From: Kistimonas asteriae
Lineage (GTDB): Bacteria; Pseudomonadota; Gammaproteobacteria; Pseudomonadales; Endozoicomonadaceae
Direction of reading: 5' to 3'
Assembly (NCBI RefSeq): GCF_018263925.1
Contig: NZ_JAEVHF010000014.1
Location: forward strand, 62,001 to 126,000
DNA: 64,000 nt
Below are positions 21,876 through 30,641 of the stretch, one piece after another (within the stretch, counting starts at the first letter, position 1; the number at the start of each line of letters is the position of its first letter). The notes below the pieces were generated by a model. The model saw only the letters and a program-made list of their open reading frames with translations. It had not been told where the DNA came from and did no database searches. The translations under genes and the position numbers were made by a program.

Positions 21876-24509
21876 TTAACCGGTGTTACGCATACCCGCA
21901 GCAATACCGGCAATCGTCAGCATGAGCGCCCTTTCCACAGCCGGGTTAACAGAATCCGGTTGATGCCTGCCACGGAAAAGCAGCTCTGCCTGCAGGACAT
22001 GCAAAGGGTCTGAATACGGATTGCGTAATTCTATCGCCTGACGCACCCAGGGATCCTGCTCCAAAAATGGATGGCCATCCTTGAGTTCAACCATCACCGC
22101 CACAGCCTCGGCCAGCAACTGCCGAAGCGTCTGCCCCAGATAACGCAGGTTTTCCGGTACCAGACATTCTTCGTAATATTCCGCAGTCTCAGCATCAGAC
22201 TTCAGATAGACCATTTCCAGCAGCTCCAGACGGGCACGGAAAAAGGGCCATTGACGAATCATTTCTGCCAACACAGTCTTGTGGCCTGACTCAATAGCGC
22301 GACGCAATGCCACACCGCTCCCCAGCCAGGCGGGTAACATTAAACGACACTGTGTCCAGGCAAAGATCCAGGGTATGGCCCGCAGGCTTTCAACACCACC
22401 GTCAGGACGACGCTTCGCCGGACGACTCCCCAGTGGTAACTTACCCAGCTCCTGCTCTGGTGTCGCCGCCCGGAAATACGGTACAAAATCCGGCTCCTCA
22501 CGGACAATACCACGGTAAGTCGCCAGGGAATCCTGCGTCATCTGATCCATGAGCTGGCGCCATGCCGGTTCAGGGGCAGGCGGTGGCAGCAGTGTTGCTT
22601 CCAGCGTTGCACTGGCATAGAGAGAAAGACTTTGCACTGCAATCGCAGGGAAACCAAACTTGAACCGAATCATTTCACCCTGCTCTGTCACCCGCAGGTA
22701 GCCGGCTACAGAACCGGGTGGCTGAGAGAGGATCGCAGCATGTGCCGGGCCACCACCGCGCCCTACGGTACCACCACGACCATGAAACAGTGTCAGACCA
22801 ATGCCTGCTTTCTCGCAGATAGCCGTCAGCCCTTCCATTGCCCGGTACTGTGCCCAGGCGGCCGCCATCTGACCGGCATCCTTGGCGGAATCGGAATAGC
22901 CGATCATAACCATCTGTCGATTACCGGCATAATCACGGTACCATGGCAATGACAGCAGCGTCTGCATGGCGGTTTCGGCATGCTCCAGATCCGACAGGGT
23001 CTCAAACAGCGGGGCGACCGGCATATTGAAACGACAGCCCGTTTCCCGAAGCAGCAAAATGACCGACAACACATCTGACGGTTCACGCGCCATGGAGATG
23101 ACATAGGATCCCAGGCGCTCCTGCTGCTGTGTCGCGATCACACGGCAAGTATCCAATACTTCCTGCACGTCATCGGACGGCTGCCAGTCCAGGGGGATTA
23201 ACGGTCGACGATTGTCCAGTTCTGTCAGCAGAAACGTCTGCCGTTCCTGCTCGGTCCATTGAGCATAATCACCCAGGCCAAGATATCGGGTCAGTTCCGA
23301 GAAAACCCCCGTATGACGCCCAGCTTCCTGACGAATATCCAGCCTGACCAGTCCCAGCCCGAAACAACGGGCACGCCGCAGGGTATCCAGTAATGGACCA
23401 CGGGCAATGACCGACAGCCCCACATCACAGAGGGAGTCATAGCAAAGCTGAAGTGGCGCAACCAGCGCATCATCACACTCCAGGATACCGTCATCTGACG
23501 CATCACGACCAGCCAGCTTCTGTTCACAATAACGCCGTGTCGCCTTGAGGCCTTCCCGTAATTCCTTCAGCACCAAGCGATAAGGTTCATGACTGCCACG
23601 GGCCTGATAACTCAACTCCGACGAACACTCGGCCATGGACAGTTCACTGATCAACGGCTGTAGCTCCCGGAGAAACATATCCGCCGCCATCCAGCGACTC
23701 AGCAATAACACTTCACGAGTAACGGCCGCCGTAACGTTCGGATTCCCGTCACGATCACCGCCCATCCAGGAGGCGAACCGAACCGGCATGGCATCCTGAG
23801 GCAGGTGGTACCCGGTATGTTGATACAGTCGCTCATCAAGCTGCCTTACAAACTCGGGTAGCGCATGCCAGAGTGAGTGCTCTACCGTGGCATACCCCCA
23901 CTTGGCTTCATCAACAGGTGTTGGGCGATGGCTACGTATTTCCTCGGTGTGCCAAATCTGACTGATCAACTGTTCAAGGCGATTGACCAGGCGTTCACGC
24001 TCCCTGGGTAACAGATCCGAATGCTCCATTTGGGTCAGGCACTCGGTAATTTCAGAGTGCTTCTGAATAACGGTTCTGCGAGTCACTTCTGTAGGGTGGG
24101 CGGTAAGCACCAGCTCGATGGTCATTGCCGCTACGCTGTCGCGAATCTGTTCCGGTGTGAACTGTCGAGCCTTGAGGCGAACAAAGAGGTCGTCCAGTGT
24201 GTCCGGTACACAGACATCCTGCTCACACTGACGGGAAACGGTGTGGAACTGTTCAGCGATATTCGCGAGATTTAGAAACTGGGTAAAGGCACGTGTGACC
24301 GGGACCAGCTGACTATCGTCAAGGTTTTTCAGCAGGCTCACCAACTTGGCATGATCAGCCTCATTGCCTTCACGACCGGATTTGGACAAGTGGCGGATCT
24401 GCTCGATCCGGTCAAGAAACTCATCACCCAAATGGGCCTTGATGGTATGGCCCAGCAACTCCCCCATCAGGTGGACATTGCTTTTGAGTGCAGACTGCTC
24501 ACTGGTCAT
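21876..24509 (-). CDS. ppc: Phosphoenolpyruvate carboxylase
   Basis: An 877-residue cytoplasmic enzyme that carboxylates phosphoenolpyruvate to oxaloacetate, replenishing the TCA cycle. Visible signatures: LTAHPTEVTRRTV (active-site His region), SWMGGDRDGNPNVTA, GYSDSAKDAG, and the FHGRGGTVGRGGGPAH loop, plus the C-terminal MRNTG end on which allosteric ligands depend. Length is normal for bacterial PEPC. Monocistronic, with its own terminator, divergent from the orphan methyltransferase-like gene. Confidence 0.98.
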   Translation of the reverse strand: MTSEQSALKSNVHLMGELLGHTIKAHLGDEFLDRIEQIRHLSKSGREGNEADHAKLVSLLKNLDDSQLVPVTRAFTQFLNLANIAEQFHTVSRQCEQDVCVPDTLDDLFVRLKARQFTPEQIRDSVAAMTIELVLTAHPTEVTRRTVIQKHSEITECLTQMEHSDLLPRERERLVNRLEQLISQIWHTEEIRSHRPTPVDEAKWGYATVEHSLWHALPEFVRQLDERLYQHTGYHLPQDAMPVRFASWMGGDRDGNPNVTAAVTREVLLLSRWMAADMFLRELQPLISELSMAECSSELSYQARGSHEPYRLVLKELREGLKATRRYCEQKLAGRDASDDGILECDDALVAPLQLCYDSLCDVGLSVIARGPLLDTLRRARCFGLGLVRLDIRQEAGRHTGVFSELTRYLGLGDYAQWTEQERQTFLLTELDNRRPLIPLDWQPSDDVQEVLDTCRVIATQQQERLGSYVISMAREPSDVLSVILLLRETGCRFNMPVAPLFETLSDLEHAETAMQTLLSLPWYRDYAGNRQMVMIGYSDSAKDAGQMAAAWAQYRAMEGLTAICEKAGIGLTLFHGRGGTVGRGGGPAHAAILSQPPGSVAGYLRVTEQGEMIRFKFGFPAIAVQSLSLYASATLEATLLPPPAPEPAWRQLMDQMTQDSLATYRGIVREEPDFVPYFRAATPEQELGKLPLGSRPAKRRPDGGVESLRAIPWIFAWTQCRLMLPAWLGSGVALRRAIESGHKTVLAEMIRQWPFFRARLELLEMVYLKSDAETAEYYEECLVPENLRYLGQTLRQLLAEAVAVMVELKDGHPFLEQDPWVRQAIELRNPYSDPLHVLQAELLFRGRHQPDSVNPAVERALMLTIAGIAAGMRNTG

Positions 24510-24723
24510 AAACCTTCATTCCTGTCCGGATTGGTTCAACAAGTACTTCAGATTGACAAAGCCCTTTGTAACCTGATCTGGCGGATTTGCCAAGACCGCT
24601 AACAAAGCAGAGGGAAGCTCACGCAACATCGTTCAGTTTTTGAACTATGCAGAAAGCATTTACTCTAATTCTCGCAACGTTATTCATTGCAAAAATAAAT
24701 CAGTAATTAAGGAGTAATAATGT

Positions 24724-26031
24724 ATGGAATCTCCCAGCACTCATCGCAAGCAAACTTTGCCCCAGGCCTCCTTCTTCCCTGCCCATCAGCCAGAAACATT
24801 ACCGAAAACGGGCATCAGGACTGCCAACCCAGAACAATCATATCTAACCGGAGAAACATTGCATTCCAGTGTTTCTCTAAAACCTGAAGCACAACGCACT
24901 ATAATGATTAGCCATCCAGACACACTTGGCCCCGTCATTCAGGTTCAGGACTCTAGCACCGCCAGCGACATGCCTGACATTGCAGCATTCAAACTAAGAA
25001 AAATCGATGAGACCTTAATATCCCAACTTAACGCACTCAAACAACATAAAGAAAACACTGCTCAAGTATTCCGTGAAATAAATCACCTCCTGCAATCAGC
25101 AAGCAACAAAGAGTCAACAAGGTCAATTCTTGAATCTGCCTGTTGTCAGTTACAAATGACACCTTGTTTTAGGTCTTGTTTTAATACACCGTTTTTTCAA
25201 GCTGACGTCGGTTTCAACGCATGCTGCTCCGCGCTAAACCCTGAAAAATTAACCCAGCTAAAATCGTTATTACAAACAAAAATAACAACCGTGCCCTGCC
25301 AATCTGAAACACATGAAGCCATTACCAGAACATTAGACCTTCTGAATGCTATTGAGCAAGACACTCTGCCTGAAAAATTCCCATCCCAAAAGATGTTAAA
25401 ACTCTGCAAAGAACAATGGAAATGGTACGAATTACTTACAGCCCGGCCAACACTGCAATGTATAGAAACCGATTTGCCTCTACGGATTATGGCAAGATCT
25501 ACAGTAGCAATGGACAAGAATCTTATTGAAAAATTCGCAGAACACCTGAGATCAAATCCCTTACCGCCCTTTATCCTTGAAATTCATGCAGGCAAGGGTT
25601 TACTCGCTGATGAATTGCATAACAAAGGCATTGCCATCGTTGCAACTGATGCATGCATTTCAGCCATACTCCAAGCGAATAAGATCAAAACAACTTATTT
25701 CGCCCTTGACATTGACGCGATCAAACTCTTTAAAGAACAACTTCAACGCCTGAATGAACAACAAATTCTGCATTGCCCATACATACTCTGCTGCGCTCCT
25801 GGTGGGGGGATGCCGCAGCTTACCGGCCTTTTACTAGACGCTCTGGATGACATAGAAAACCTAAAAATAATCATTATTGGAAAAAAGCATCTCGACCAAT
25901 ATAGCAGCAACCCAAAGCTCTCAGGCATAACAGGCAGGGATCTAACCGAGGCTCTGGAATACATCGGCAAAGGCATGGAAATAGACAAAATTTATGAATA
26001 TCAAAAAATAGTCCCCGTCATTCACTCCTGA
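24724..26031 (+). CDS. Orphan protein with a C-terminal methyltransferase-like Rossmann region
   Basis: A 435-residue protein of AT-rich, native-unlike composition. The N-terminal 80 residues are polar and probably disordered, and 85-230 are helical. The C-terminal half has a SAM-methyltransferase-like first motif (LEIHAGKGLLADEL, with E286 and G290/G292), a following acidic residue at the end of strand 2 (VATDAC, D309), and CAPGGGMP (358-364) where motif IV would be. No family I can name. The ATG at 24724 has AAGGAG 9 nt upstream; an overlapping ATG at 24720 opens only a short out-of-frame ORF. It has no operon partner. A host-directed effector is possible but not shown. Confidence 0.7.
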   Translation: MESPSTHRKQTLPQASFFPAHQPETLPKTGIRTANPEQSYLTGETLHSSVSLKPEAQRTIMISHPDTLGPVIQVQDSSTASDMPDIAAFKLRKIDETLISQLNALKQHKENTAQVFREINHLLQSASNKESTRSILESACCQLQMTPCFRSCFNTPFFQADVGFNACCSALNPEKLTQLKSLLQTKITTVPCQSETHEAITRTLDLLNAIEQDTLPEKFPSQKMLKLCKEQWKWYELLTARPTLQCIETDLPLRIMARSTVAMDKNLIEKFAEHLRSNPLPPFILEIHAGKGLLADELHNKGIAIVATDACISAILQANKIKTTYFALDIDAIKLFKEQLQRLNEQQILHCPYILCCAPGGGMPQLTGLLLDALDDIENLKIIIIGKKHLDQYSSNPKLSGITGRDLTEALEYIGKGMEIDKIYEYQKIVPVIHS

Positions 26032-26549
26032 ATAGTTGAATTCCACTAAAACCGCCAACTCAACTACCGGGGATTCCACTGATGAAGCAGTCGAATTCCT
26101 GGTAGCTGAGAAACGCGAAGTTATTGCACGTATTCTCAAACTTTCAAAAAACACTTTGTGTCAATGCTGAGTGCTGAGTGCTGAGTGCTGAGTGCTGAGT
26201 GCTGAGTGCTGAGTGCTGAGTGCTGAGTGCTGAGTGCTGAGTGCTGAGTGCTGACCTAAAATCAACGCATGAACGGCGTCAAGGGGCAGCTCCGGATTGA
26301 GTCAAAAACAAACAGCAGCCAATAACAGGCTTGACACAAGTCAACAGCAACTTGATGTCTTTTTATTATCATCCCCCACCTGCAGCCAGCCTGCCCCGTT
26401 GCCCGACGATCCGATGTATCTCACCACCTGGACCGCCTGACCGGCTGCAGTGACAGAGACCAAGGTTCGCCCGTGCAGCAGGTACCAGGCCCATATTCCC
26501 TCTTGAATATCCCGGCTGACCCGTATTGATCTACACAGGGTAATCGTTA
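26032..26549. other. Non-coding or degenerate region with a repeat tract
   Basis: 518 bp without an intact gene. At 26040-26170 a short open plus frame reads STDEAVEFLVAEKREVIARI before stopping inside the repeat tract, which looks like the tail of a lost gene. The repeat tract follows at 26165-26254. The remaining 300 bp before yjiH show no convincing gene; they must contain the yjiH promoter, which I cannot place. Confidence 0.5.
26165..26254. repeat. Heptanucleotide tandem repeat (TGCTGAG), about 12.9 copies
   Basis: Ninety uninterrupted bases of the 7-bp unit TGCTGAG with no visible mismatch. A perfect short repeat of this length is prone to slipped-strand copy changes. As the unit is not a multiple of three, changes would shift any reading frame running through it. 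Confidence 0.97.
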
Positions 26550-27287
26550 ATGAGTAACACTGAGGGCTCTCAGGACAAGGTGTCATGGGGCGGCTACGTC
26601 GCACTGGCATTCGCTGTCGTTTTCTTTTCCGGATTGATGAAATCCAACGAGTGGTGGGGAGTCTTCGACTTCACAACCCTGAACGGATCGTTTGGCAAGC
26701 TGGTATCTGGCGTATCTGAAAATGCCGAAGGCGTGGTGACCACTGCGGGCTCCACCTTCCGCGGTGCCGGTGGCAGTGGCGCCCGGGATGGTTTCATGTT
26801 TGCCCTGAGTCTTGTGCCAACAGTCATGTTCGCACTGGCCATGGTCAACATTCTTGAGCACTATGGTGCCCTTAAGGCCGCCCGTCGTCTGATGACCCCA
26901 CTGCTCAAGCCGCTAATGGGTATTCCCGGCAATACCGGTCTGGCATTGATCGCCAGCCTGCAGAGCACCGATGCCGGCGCGTCCATGACCAAGTCCCTGA
27001 TCGATAACAAGGACCTGACCGCCAAAGAAGCTGACGTGTTCACAGCCTTCCAATTCTCGGCAGGTGCAATGATCGTCAACTTCTTCAGTTCCGGTGCCAT
27101 TTTGTTCACCCTGACTGACGCCAACGGGGAGCTTGCGGTTCCCGCGTCCATCGGTCTCTGCTTCATGGTCATGCTGGTATTTAAAGTCTTTGGCGCCAAC
27201 CTGATGCGTCTGTACATCACCCTGACCGAAGGCAAGAAGAAACCCACTGATCACACGAACATCAAGGGAGACGTCGCTCATGGCTGA
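26550..27287 (+). CDS. yjiH: YjiH-family nucleoside-recognition (Gate domain) membrane protein
   Basis: A 245-residue inner-membrane protein with about five hydrophobic helices and the Gate-domain segment LIASLQSTDAGASMTKSLI. It resembles E. coli YjiH and one half of the SpmA/SpmB-type pair. A transport role is inferred, substrate unknown. The start region has only a weak RBS (AGGGTAATC). It overlaps yjiG by 8 bp, so the two subunits are translated together and probably form one complex. Confidence 0.88.
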   Translation: MSNTEGSQDKVSWGGYVALAFAVVFFSGLMKSNEWWGVFDFTTLNGSFGKLVSGVSENAEGVVTTAGSTFRGAGGSGARDGFMFALSLVPTVMFALAMVNILEHYGALKAARRLMTPLLKPLMGIPGNTGLALIASLQSTDAGASMTKSLIDNKDLTAKEADVFTAFQFSAGAMIVNFFSSGAILFTLTDANGELAVPASIGLCFMVMLVFKVFGANLMRLYITLTEGKKKPTDHTNIKGDVAHG

Positions 27288-27744
27288 ACAGGCTAAGAAA
27301 CCGATGATTACTGACGTCTTCGTCGAAGGCGCACGCAAGGGCTGGGGCATCGCCACGTCCAGCACCATCCCCAATATCATGATGGCTTTTGTCATCATCA
27401 AGGCCCTGAACGTGACCAGCGCCATGGAACTGATGGGCGCGCTGTTTGGCCCTGTCATGGCGCTGGTAGGCCTTCCTGGCGAGGCCGCGGCTGTACTCAT
27501 GGGCGCCTTCATGTCCATGGGCGGTGGGATAGGCGTAGCAGTCGGCCTGTTTTCCGATGGCATCCTGAACGGTACTCATTTGGCCATCCTGGCACCAGCG
27601 ATCTACCTGATGGGTTCATTGATCCAGTATGCAGGCCGGATTCTTGGCGTTATCGGCACCGACGCTCGCCGATTTCCCATTCTCTTTGCCATCTGCCTGA
27701 TTAATGCATTTCTTTCCATGTTCGTCATGAATATCCTTGTTTAA
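27280..27744 (+). CDS. yjiG: YjiG-family membrane protein
   Basis: A 154-residue membrane protein, one residue longer than E. coli YjiG, with matching blocks such as GIATSSTIPNIMMAFVIIKAL, GLPGEAAAVLMGAFMSMGG and LAPAIYLMGS. It pairs with the upstream YjiH, with an 8-bp overlap. The pair splits the Gate fold of nucleoside-type carriers over two polypeptides. Biological substrate unknown. Confidence 0.9.
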   Translation: MAEQAKKPMITDVFVEGARKGWGIATSSTIPNIMMAFVIIKALNVTSAMELMGALFGPVMALVGLPGEAAAVLMGAFMSMGGGIGVAVGLFSDGILNGTHLAILAPAIYLMGSLIQYAGRILGVIGTDARRFPILFAICLINAFLSMFVMNILV

Positions 27745-27759
27745 CAAATAGTTAGAGCA

Positions 27760-27789
27760 GTTTCAGGAGTCATTCAGCACTCCTGAAAC
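27760..27789 (+). terminator. Inverted repeat after yjiG, probable terminator
   Basis: GTTTCAGGAGT / ACTCCTGAAAC perfect 11-bp stem with an 8-nt loop, 15 bp after the yjiG stop. The T-tract is poor (CTCATATTCTC). Confidence 0.6.
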
Positions 27790-27892
27790 CTCATATTCTC
27801 ATGGCTCTATGAGATTCAAACTCGAACTATAACGCCTGCCTACGGTCCATATATATAACGAGAAGTAAAACAGATTCTAAAGAAGCAGTGAC

Positions 27893-28648
27893 ATGGCATA
27901 TACATTGAGCTTTGATCGATCTACACATCCCATTGACGTGACGAAAACGCCAAATTTAAAAACACACAGCTCACGCTCGTTCGGAAGGCGCATCGTATCG
28001 GCCACTCTGGTCATTGTACCCCATATACTCATGCACATTGTCCTATCAGCAGCTTCAGGGTTCGAAATAGCCGTAAGTACTCCGATAATTAAGCTCGGCC
28101 AACTGGGGCATGATCTTGGTGGTAACAACAAGATTGCTAGCGCAATTTTTTGCGGTATTGGTTATTTTGCCGGGTTTCTCGTCAGTATTGCAGCAGCACT
28201 ACCGGGGTTAATGATCGGTGCAGTCGCAGGCATAGGCATAGGCATTTATCAACTTCGTATTGCCTTGCCAAAAAGCCATGATGAAGGTGTGCTCCCAGCC
28301 CTGAAAGAAGGATATGATTCCTATAACATGGAAAAAAGAAAAACAGCGATTGCCGTAGGAATCGCAGTTGCCACTTTGCTTATCGCATCAAGCCTCATCC
28401 TATTAGCCGGCATGGTTGGTGGCCCTCCTCTAGCTGGTCTTGTGGCGATATTCGAAGCTCCCGCTTTTTTAGCCAGCCTGACAATCCTGACGCAGGCTTT
28501 TACACACAGTACGGATTCAGAAGATTCCAATTTGCAAGAACAAGACCACACTGACCCGCTCTTACTCCCAGAATCTGAGCAGCCAGCTGAATACCACGTT
28601 TCTGTCAGTGATCTTTGTCCCAAATTGCGATCTCTGACTCTACGTTAG
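27893..28648 (+). CDS. Hypothetical multi-span membrane protein
   Basis: A 251-residue protein with no family I recognise. Hydrophobic stretches at about 34-60, 82-120 (Gly/Ile-rich, GLMIGAVAGIGIGIYQL), 151-174 and 180-203 suggest four or more membrane passes. The N-terminus (about 30 residues) and the C-terminus (205-251, acidic with LLLPESEQ) are soluble. The polar, Ser/Thr-rich N-terminus without a signal peptide resembles secreted membrane-inserting effectors, but there is no direct evidence. It stands alone, 148 bp after yjiG. Confidence 0.65.
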   Translation: MAYTLSFDRSTHPIDVTKTPNLKTHSSRSFGRRIVSATLVIVPHILMHIVLSAASGFEIAVSTPIIKLGQLGHDLGGNNKIASAIFCGIGYFAGFLVSIAAALPGLMIGAVAGIGIGIYQLRIALPKSHDEGVLPALKEGYDSYNMEKRKTAIAVGIAVATLLIASSLILLAGMVGGPPLAGLVAIFEAPAFLASLTILTQAFTHSTDSEDSNLQEQDHTDPLLLPESEQPAEYHVSVSDLCPKLRSLTLR

Positions 28649-28783
28649 AATTTTGTCACTCAATTAAACGTTACAGCCTTTTCAAAAGCTATTCCTGATT
28701 CTGAACTAAACTAGGAGTGAGCTAAAGCTTTAAGAAAACATGCAAACTGCAGTCTAATTGCATAGCTGTACAGGGATGTAAAG

Positions 28784-29098
28784 ATGTTCTGGAAAGCGCT
28801 TCTGTCCGCATTGTTGTTCATACCTCTCATTGCTTTTTCTGATGAGAAGAATCCTGAGCACCCTTACAGCTATCATGCTGAATATTCAGCGGCAGCCCAT
28901 CGCATTGATGATTATGGCAACCTCTGCCTGCATAACATTTCACTGAGCAACACGGTCTGCCGATACTTTCGGGACGAATACAGCAATATGCTGGAACGGC
29001 TTGATGCGATGCCGGATCACCTGATACAGGATTTCAGTGACCCTTTAGTGGAATGGAAAAACCTGTACGGTGCTCTGCAGAATGTAGCGTCAGAGTAA
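28784..29098 (+). CDS. Small secreted protein of unknown function
   Basis: A 104-residue protein with a clear N-terminal signal peptide (MFWKALLSALLFIPLIAFS, predicted cleavage near residue 19). The mature part of about 85 residues is hydrophilic and has two Cys (in LCLHNIS and NTVCRYF), spaced to allow a disulfide in the periplasm. No family recognised, and no operon partner on either side. Confidence 0.65.
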   Translation: MFWKALLSALLFIPLIAFSDEKNPEHPYSYHAEYSAAAHRIDDYGNLCLHNISLSNTVCRYFRDEYSNMLERLDAMPDHLIQDFSDPLVEWKNLYGALQNVASE

Positions 29099-29310
29099 AT
29101 CTTAACGCAGAAAGCTGCCGCACACGTCAACACACTCCTGCCTTACGGTATTGCTAAATCTGTAGCCATTTCTACCAATCCGACCAGCCCCTGGAATGTA
29201 ATACGATACAAGACTCATCAGTCTTCAGGTGTTTCGTTGATCCAGGTCATGCACTGCCCAGAAACAGACCCTCTAGACTGCCACCCTGAATGTGATAGAT
29301 CGGAAACACC

Positions 29311-29595
29311 ATGACTGAAGTAAACACCACCGCCTGCAACTGCATGGATATCGGCACCCTGATCCAGGAAGAAGATACCGCCACGGAACTGACCATCAAA
29401 GCCGGCAGTCAGCAAGAGGCGGAAGCAAGGCTGGTCAAGCTGCAGACGCTGGCACAGAGTATTGAAAGCGATCCCTGCACCGTCAGCACTCACATCACCC
29501 AGGCAGACCTGGAAACCTGCATTCAGGCACGCTTTGATTTTGTCTGTGCTGCAGAGAAGTTGATCTTCGAGATGCGGGCAGCCGCCTACCTTTGA
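29311..29595 (+). CDS. YfcZ/YiiS family protein (DUF406)
   Basis: A 94-residue cytoplasmic protein. The N-terminal CNCMDIGTLIQ, the central SIESDPCTV and the C-terminal FVCAAEKLIFEMR line up in order with the E. coli YfcZ sequence as I recall it (CCCMDVGTIM, SVESEPCKI, FACEAEMLIFQL). The family has no established function. Monocistronic and followed by a strong terminator. Confidence 0.88.
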   Translation: MTEVNTTACNCMDIGTLIQEEDTATELTIKAGSQQEAEARLVKLQTLAQSIESDPCTVSTHITQADLETCIQARFDFVCAAEKLIFEMRAAAYL

Positions 29596-29620
29596 TCATT
29601 GACACTGTCTTGATAGAGGT

Positions 29621-29656
29621 CATACTGCCGCATGGCATAAGCGGCAGTATGATTTT
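29621..29656 (+). terminator. Terminator of the YfcZ-family gene
   Basis: Perfect 11-bp stem CATACTGCCGC / GCGGCAGTATG with a 9-nt loop, followed by ATTTTAT on the plus strand; it ends 10 bp before the convergent rluB stop and may also slow rluB transcripts. Confidence 0.8.
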
Positions 29657-29665
29657 ATAAAGCCG

Positions 29666-30556
29666 TTAGCGAACGCCGGATGCGGCCCTGGGATTGCGGT
29701 TTTTCTTTCGCGCCACGGGCGCAATACGCTTACCCTGCAAGCGTTTCATTCGCACTGCCTCTTCACGACTGCTGTTGACATTCACGGGAACCGAATCCAA
29801 TCCTACCAATGCCGCAAGCGCATCCACTGTCGTCTGATCGAGCTCTACCCACTGCCCCTGCTTCAGGTGATCAGGAATAATGACACTACCATAACGCACC
29901 CGTTTCAACCGGTTAACCGCCAGCTCCTGGGATTCCCACAACCGACGCACCTCCCGGTTACGCCCTTCTAGCAGGCAGACATGAAACCAGTGATTTCTAC
30001 CCTCGCCCCCACTATCGACAATATCAGTGAATCGGGCCAGGCCATCTTCCAGCTCTACACCACGAAACATATTACTGATATTGTCCTGGGAGACATCTCC
30101 GAATACACGCACGGCATATTCACGCTCAATCTGGTGAGAAGGATGCATCAGGCGATTAGCCAGTTCGCCGTCCGTTGTGAACAGCAGCAAACCGGACGTA
30201 TTGATATCCAGCCGGCCAACATTGACCCAGCGTTCACCTTTCAGCTTGGGTAAACGGTCAAACACCGTCGGGCGATTATCCGTTCCCTGGCGCGTACACA
30301 CCTCGCCTTCCAGTTTGTTATAGGCCAATACACGACGCGTTTGCGTCGTCTGGCATTTCACCTGGCGGCCATCCACACGGATATCCTCCGCACCGAATAC
30401 ACGCACACCCAGCGTCGCCTTATCACCATTGACGGTGACACGGCCATTCGCAATCCAGCCTTCAATTTCACGCCGTGAGCCCAGCCCCTGGCGAGCCAGC
30501 AACTTCTGCAGGCGCTCACCTTCAACAGGTGACTCGATCTCTTTGATATCTGTCAT
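29666..30556 (-). CDS. rluB: 23S rRNA pseudouridine(2605) synthase RluB
   Basis: A 296-residue enzyme of the RsuA/RluB family. An N-terminal S4 RNA-binding domain ([18 protein letters not shown]) precedes the catalytic domain with the [14 protein letters not shown] motif holding the catalytic Asp, then [12 protein letters not shown]. The basic C-terminus ([12 protein letters not shown]) is usual for RluB. Start uncertain: ATG at 30556 (MTDIKEIES) is favoured, ATG at 30562 is possible, neither has a good RBS. The start lies only about 15 nt past the T-run of a terminator hairpin after scpB. Confidence 0.92.
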   Translation of the reverse strand: MTDIKEIESPVEGERLQKLLARQGLGSRREIEGWIANGRVTVNGDKATLGVRVFGAEDIRVDGRQVKCQTTQTRRVLAYNKLEGEVCTRQGTDNRPTVFDRLPKLKGERWVNVGRLDINTSGLLLFTTDGELANRLMHPSHQIEREYAVRVFGDVSQDNISNMFRGVELEDGLARFTDIVDSGGEGRNHWFHVCLLEGRNREVRRLWESQELAVNRLKRVRYGSVIIPDHLKQGQWVELDQTTVDALAALVGLDSVPVNVNSSREEAVRMKRLQGKRIAPVARKKNRNPRAASGVR

Positions 30557-30570
30557 AATCATTACTGCTG

Positions 30571-30616
30571 TCAAAAACAAGACCGGGGTTCCGGCATCAG
30601 GCCGAAAACCCCGGTC
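30571..30616 (-). terminator. Terminator or attenuator hairpin between scpB and rluB
   Basis: On the minus strand ACCGGGGTTTTCGGC pairs with GCCGGAACCCCGGT (near-perfect stem, small loop), followed by TTGTTTTT. It lies after the scpB stop and immediately before the rluB start, leaving no space for a downstream promoter. Confidence 0.8.
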
Positions 30617-30641
30617 AATTTTCTTTCATGGTTAATAGGTG

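Noticed and set aside
26165..26254. CRISPR array
   Set aside because: The 7-bp units are contiguous without spacers; it is a simple tandem repeat.
26341..26610. Minus-strand 89-residue frame before yjiH
   Set aside because: Overlaps the yjiH start antisense, no RBS; may include a gene relic, but not supportable.
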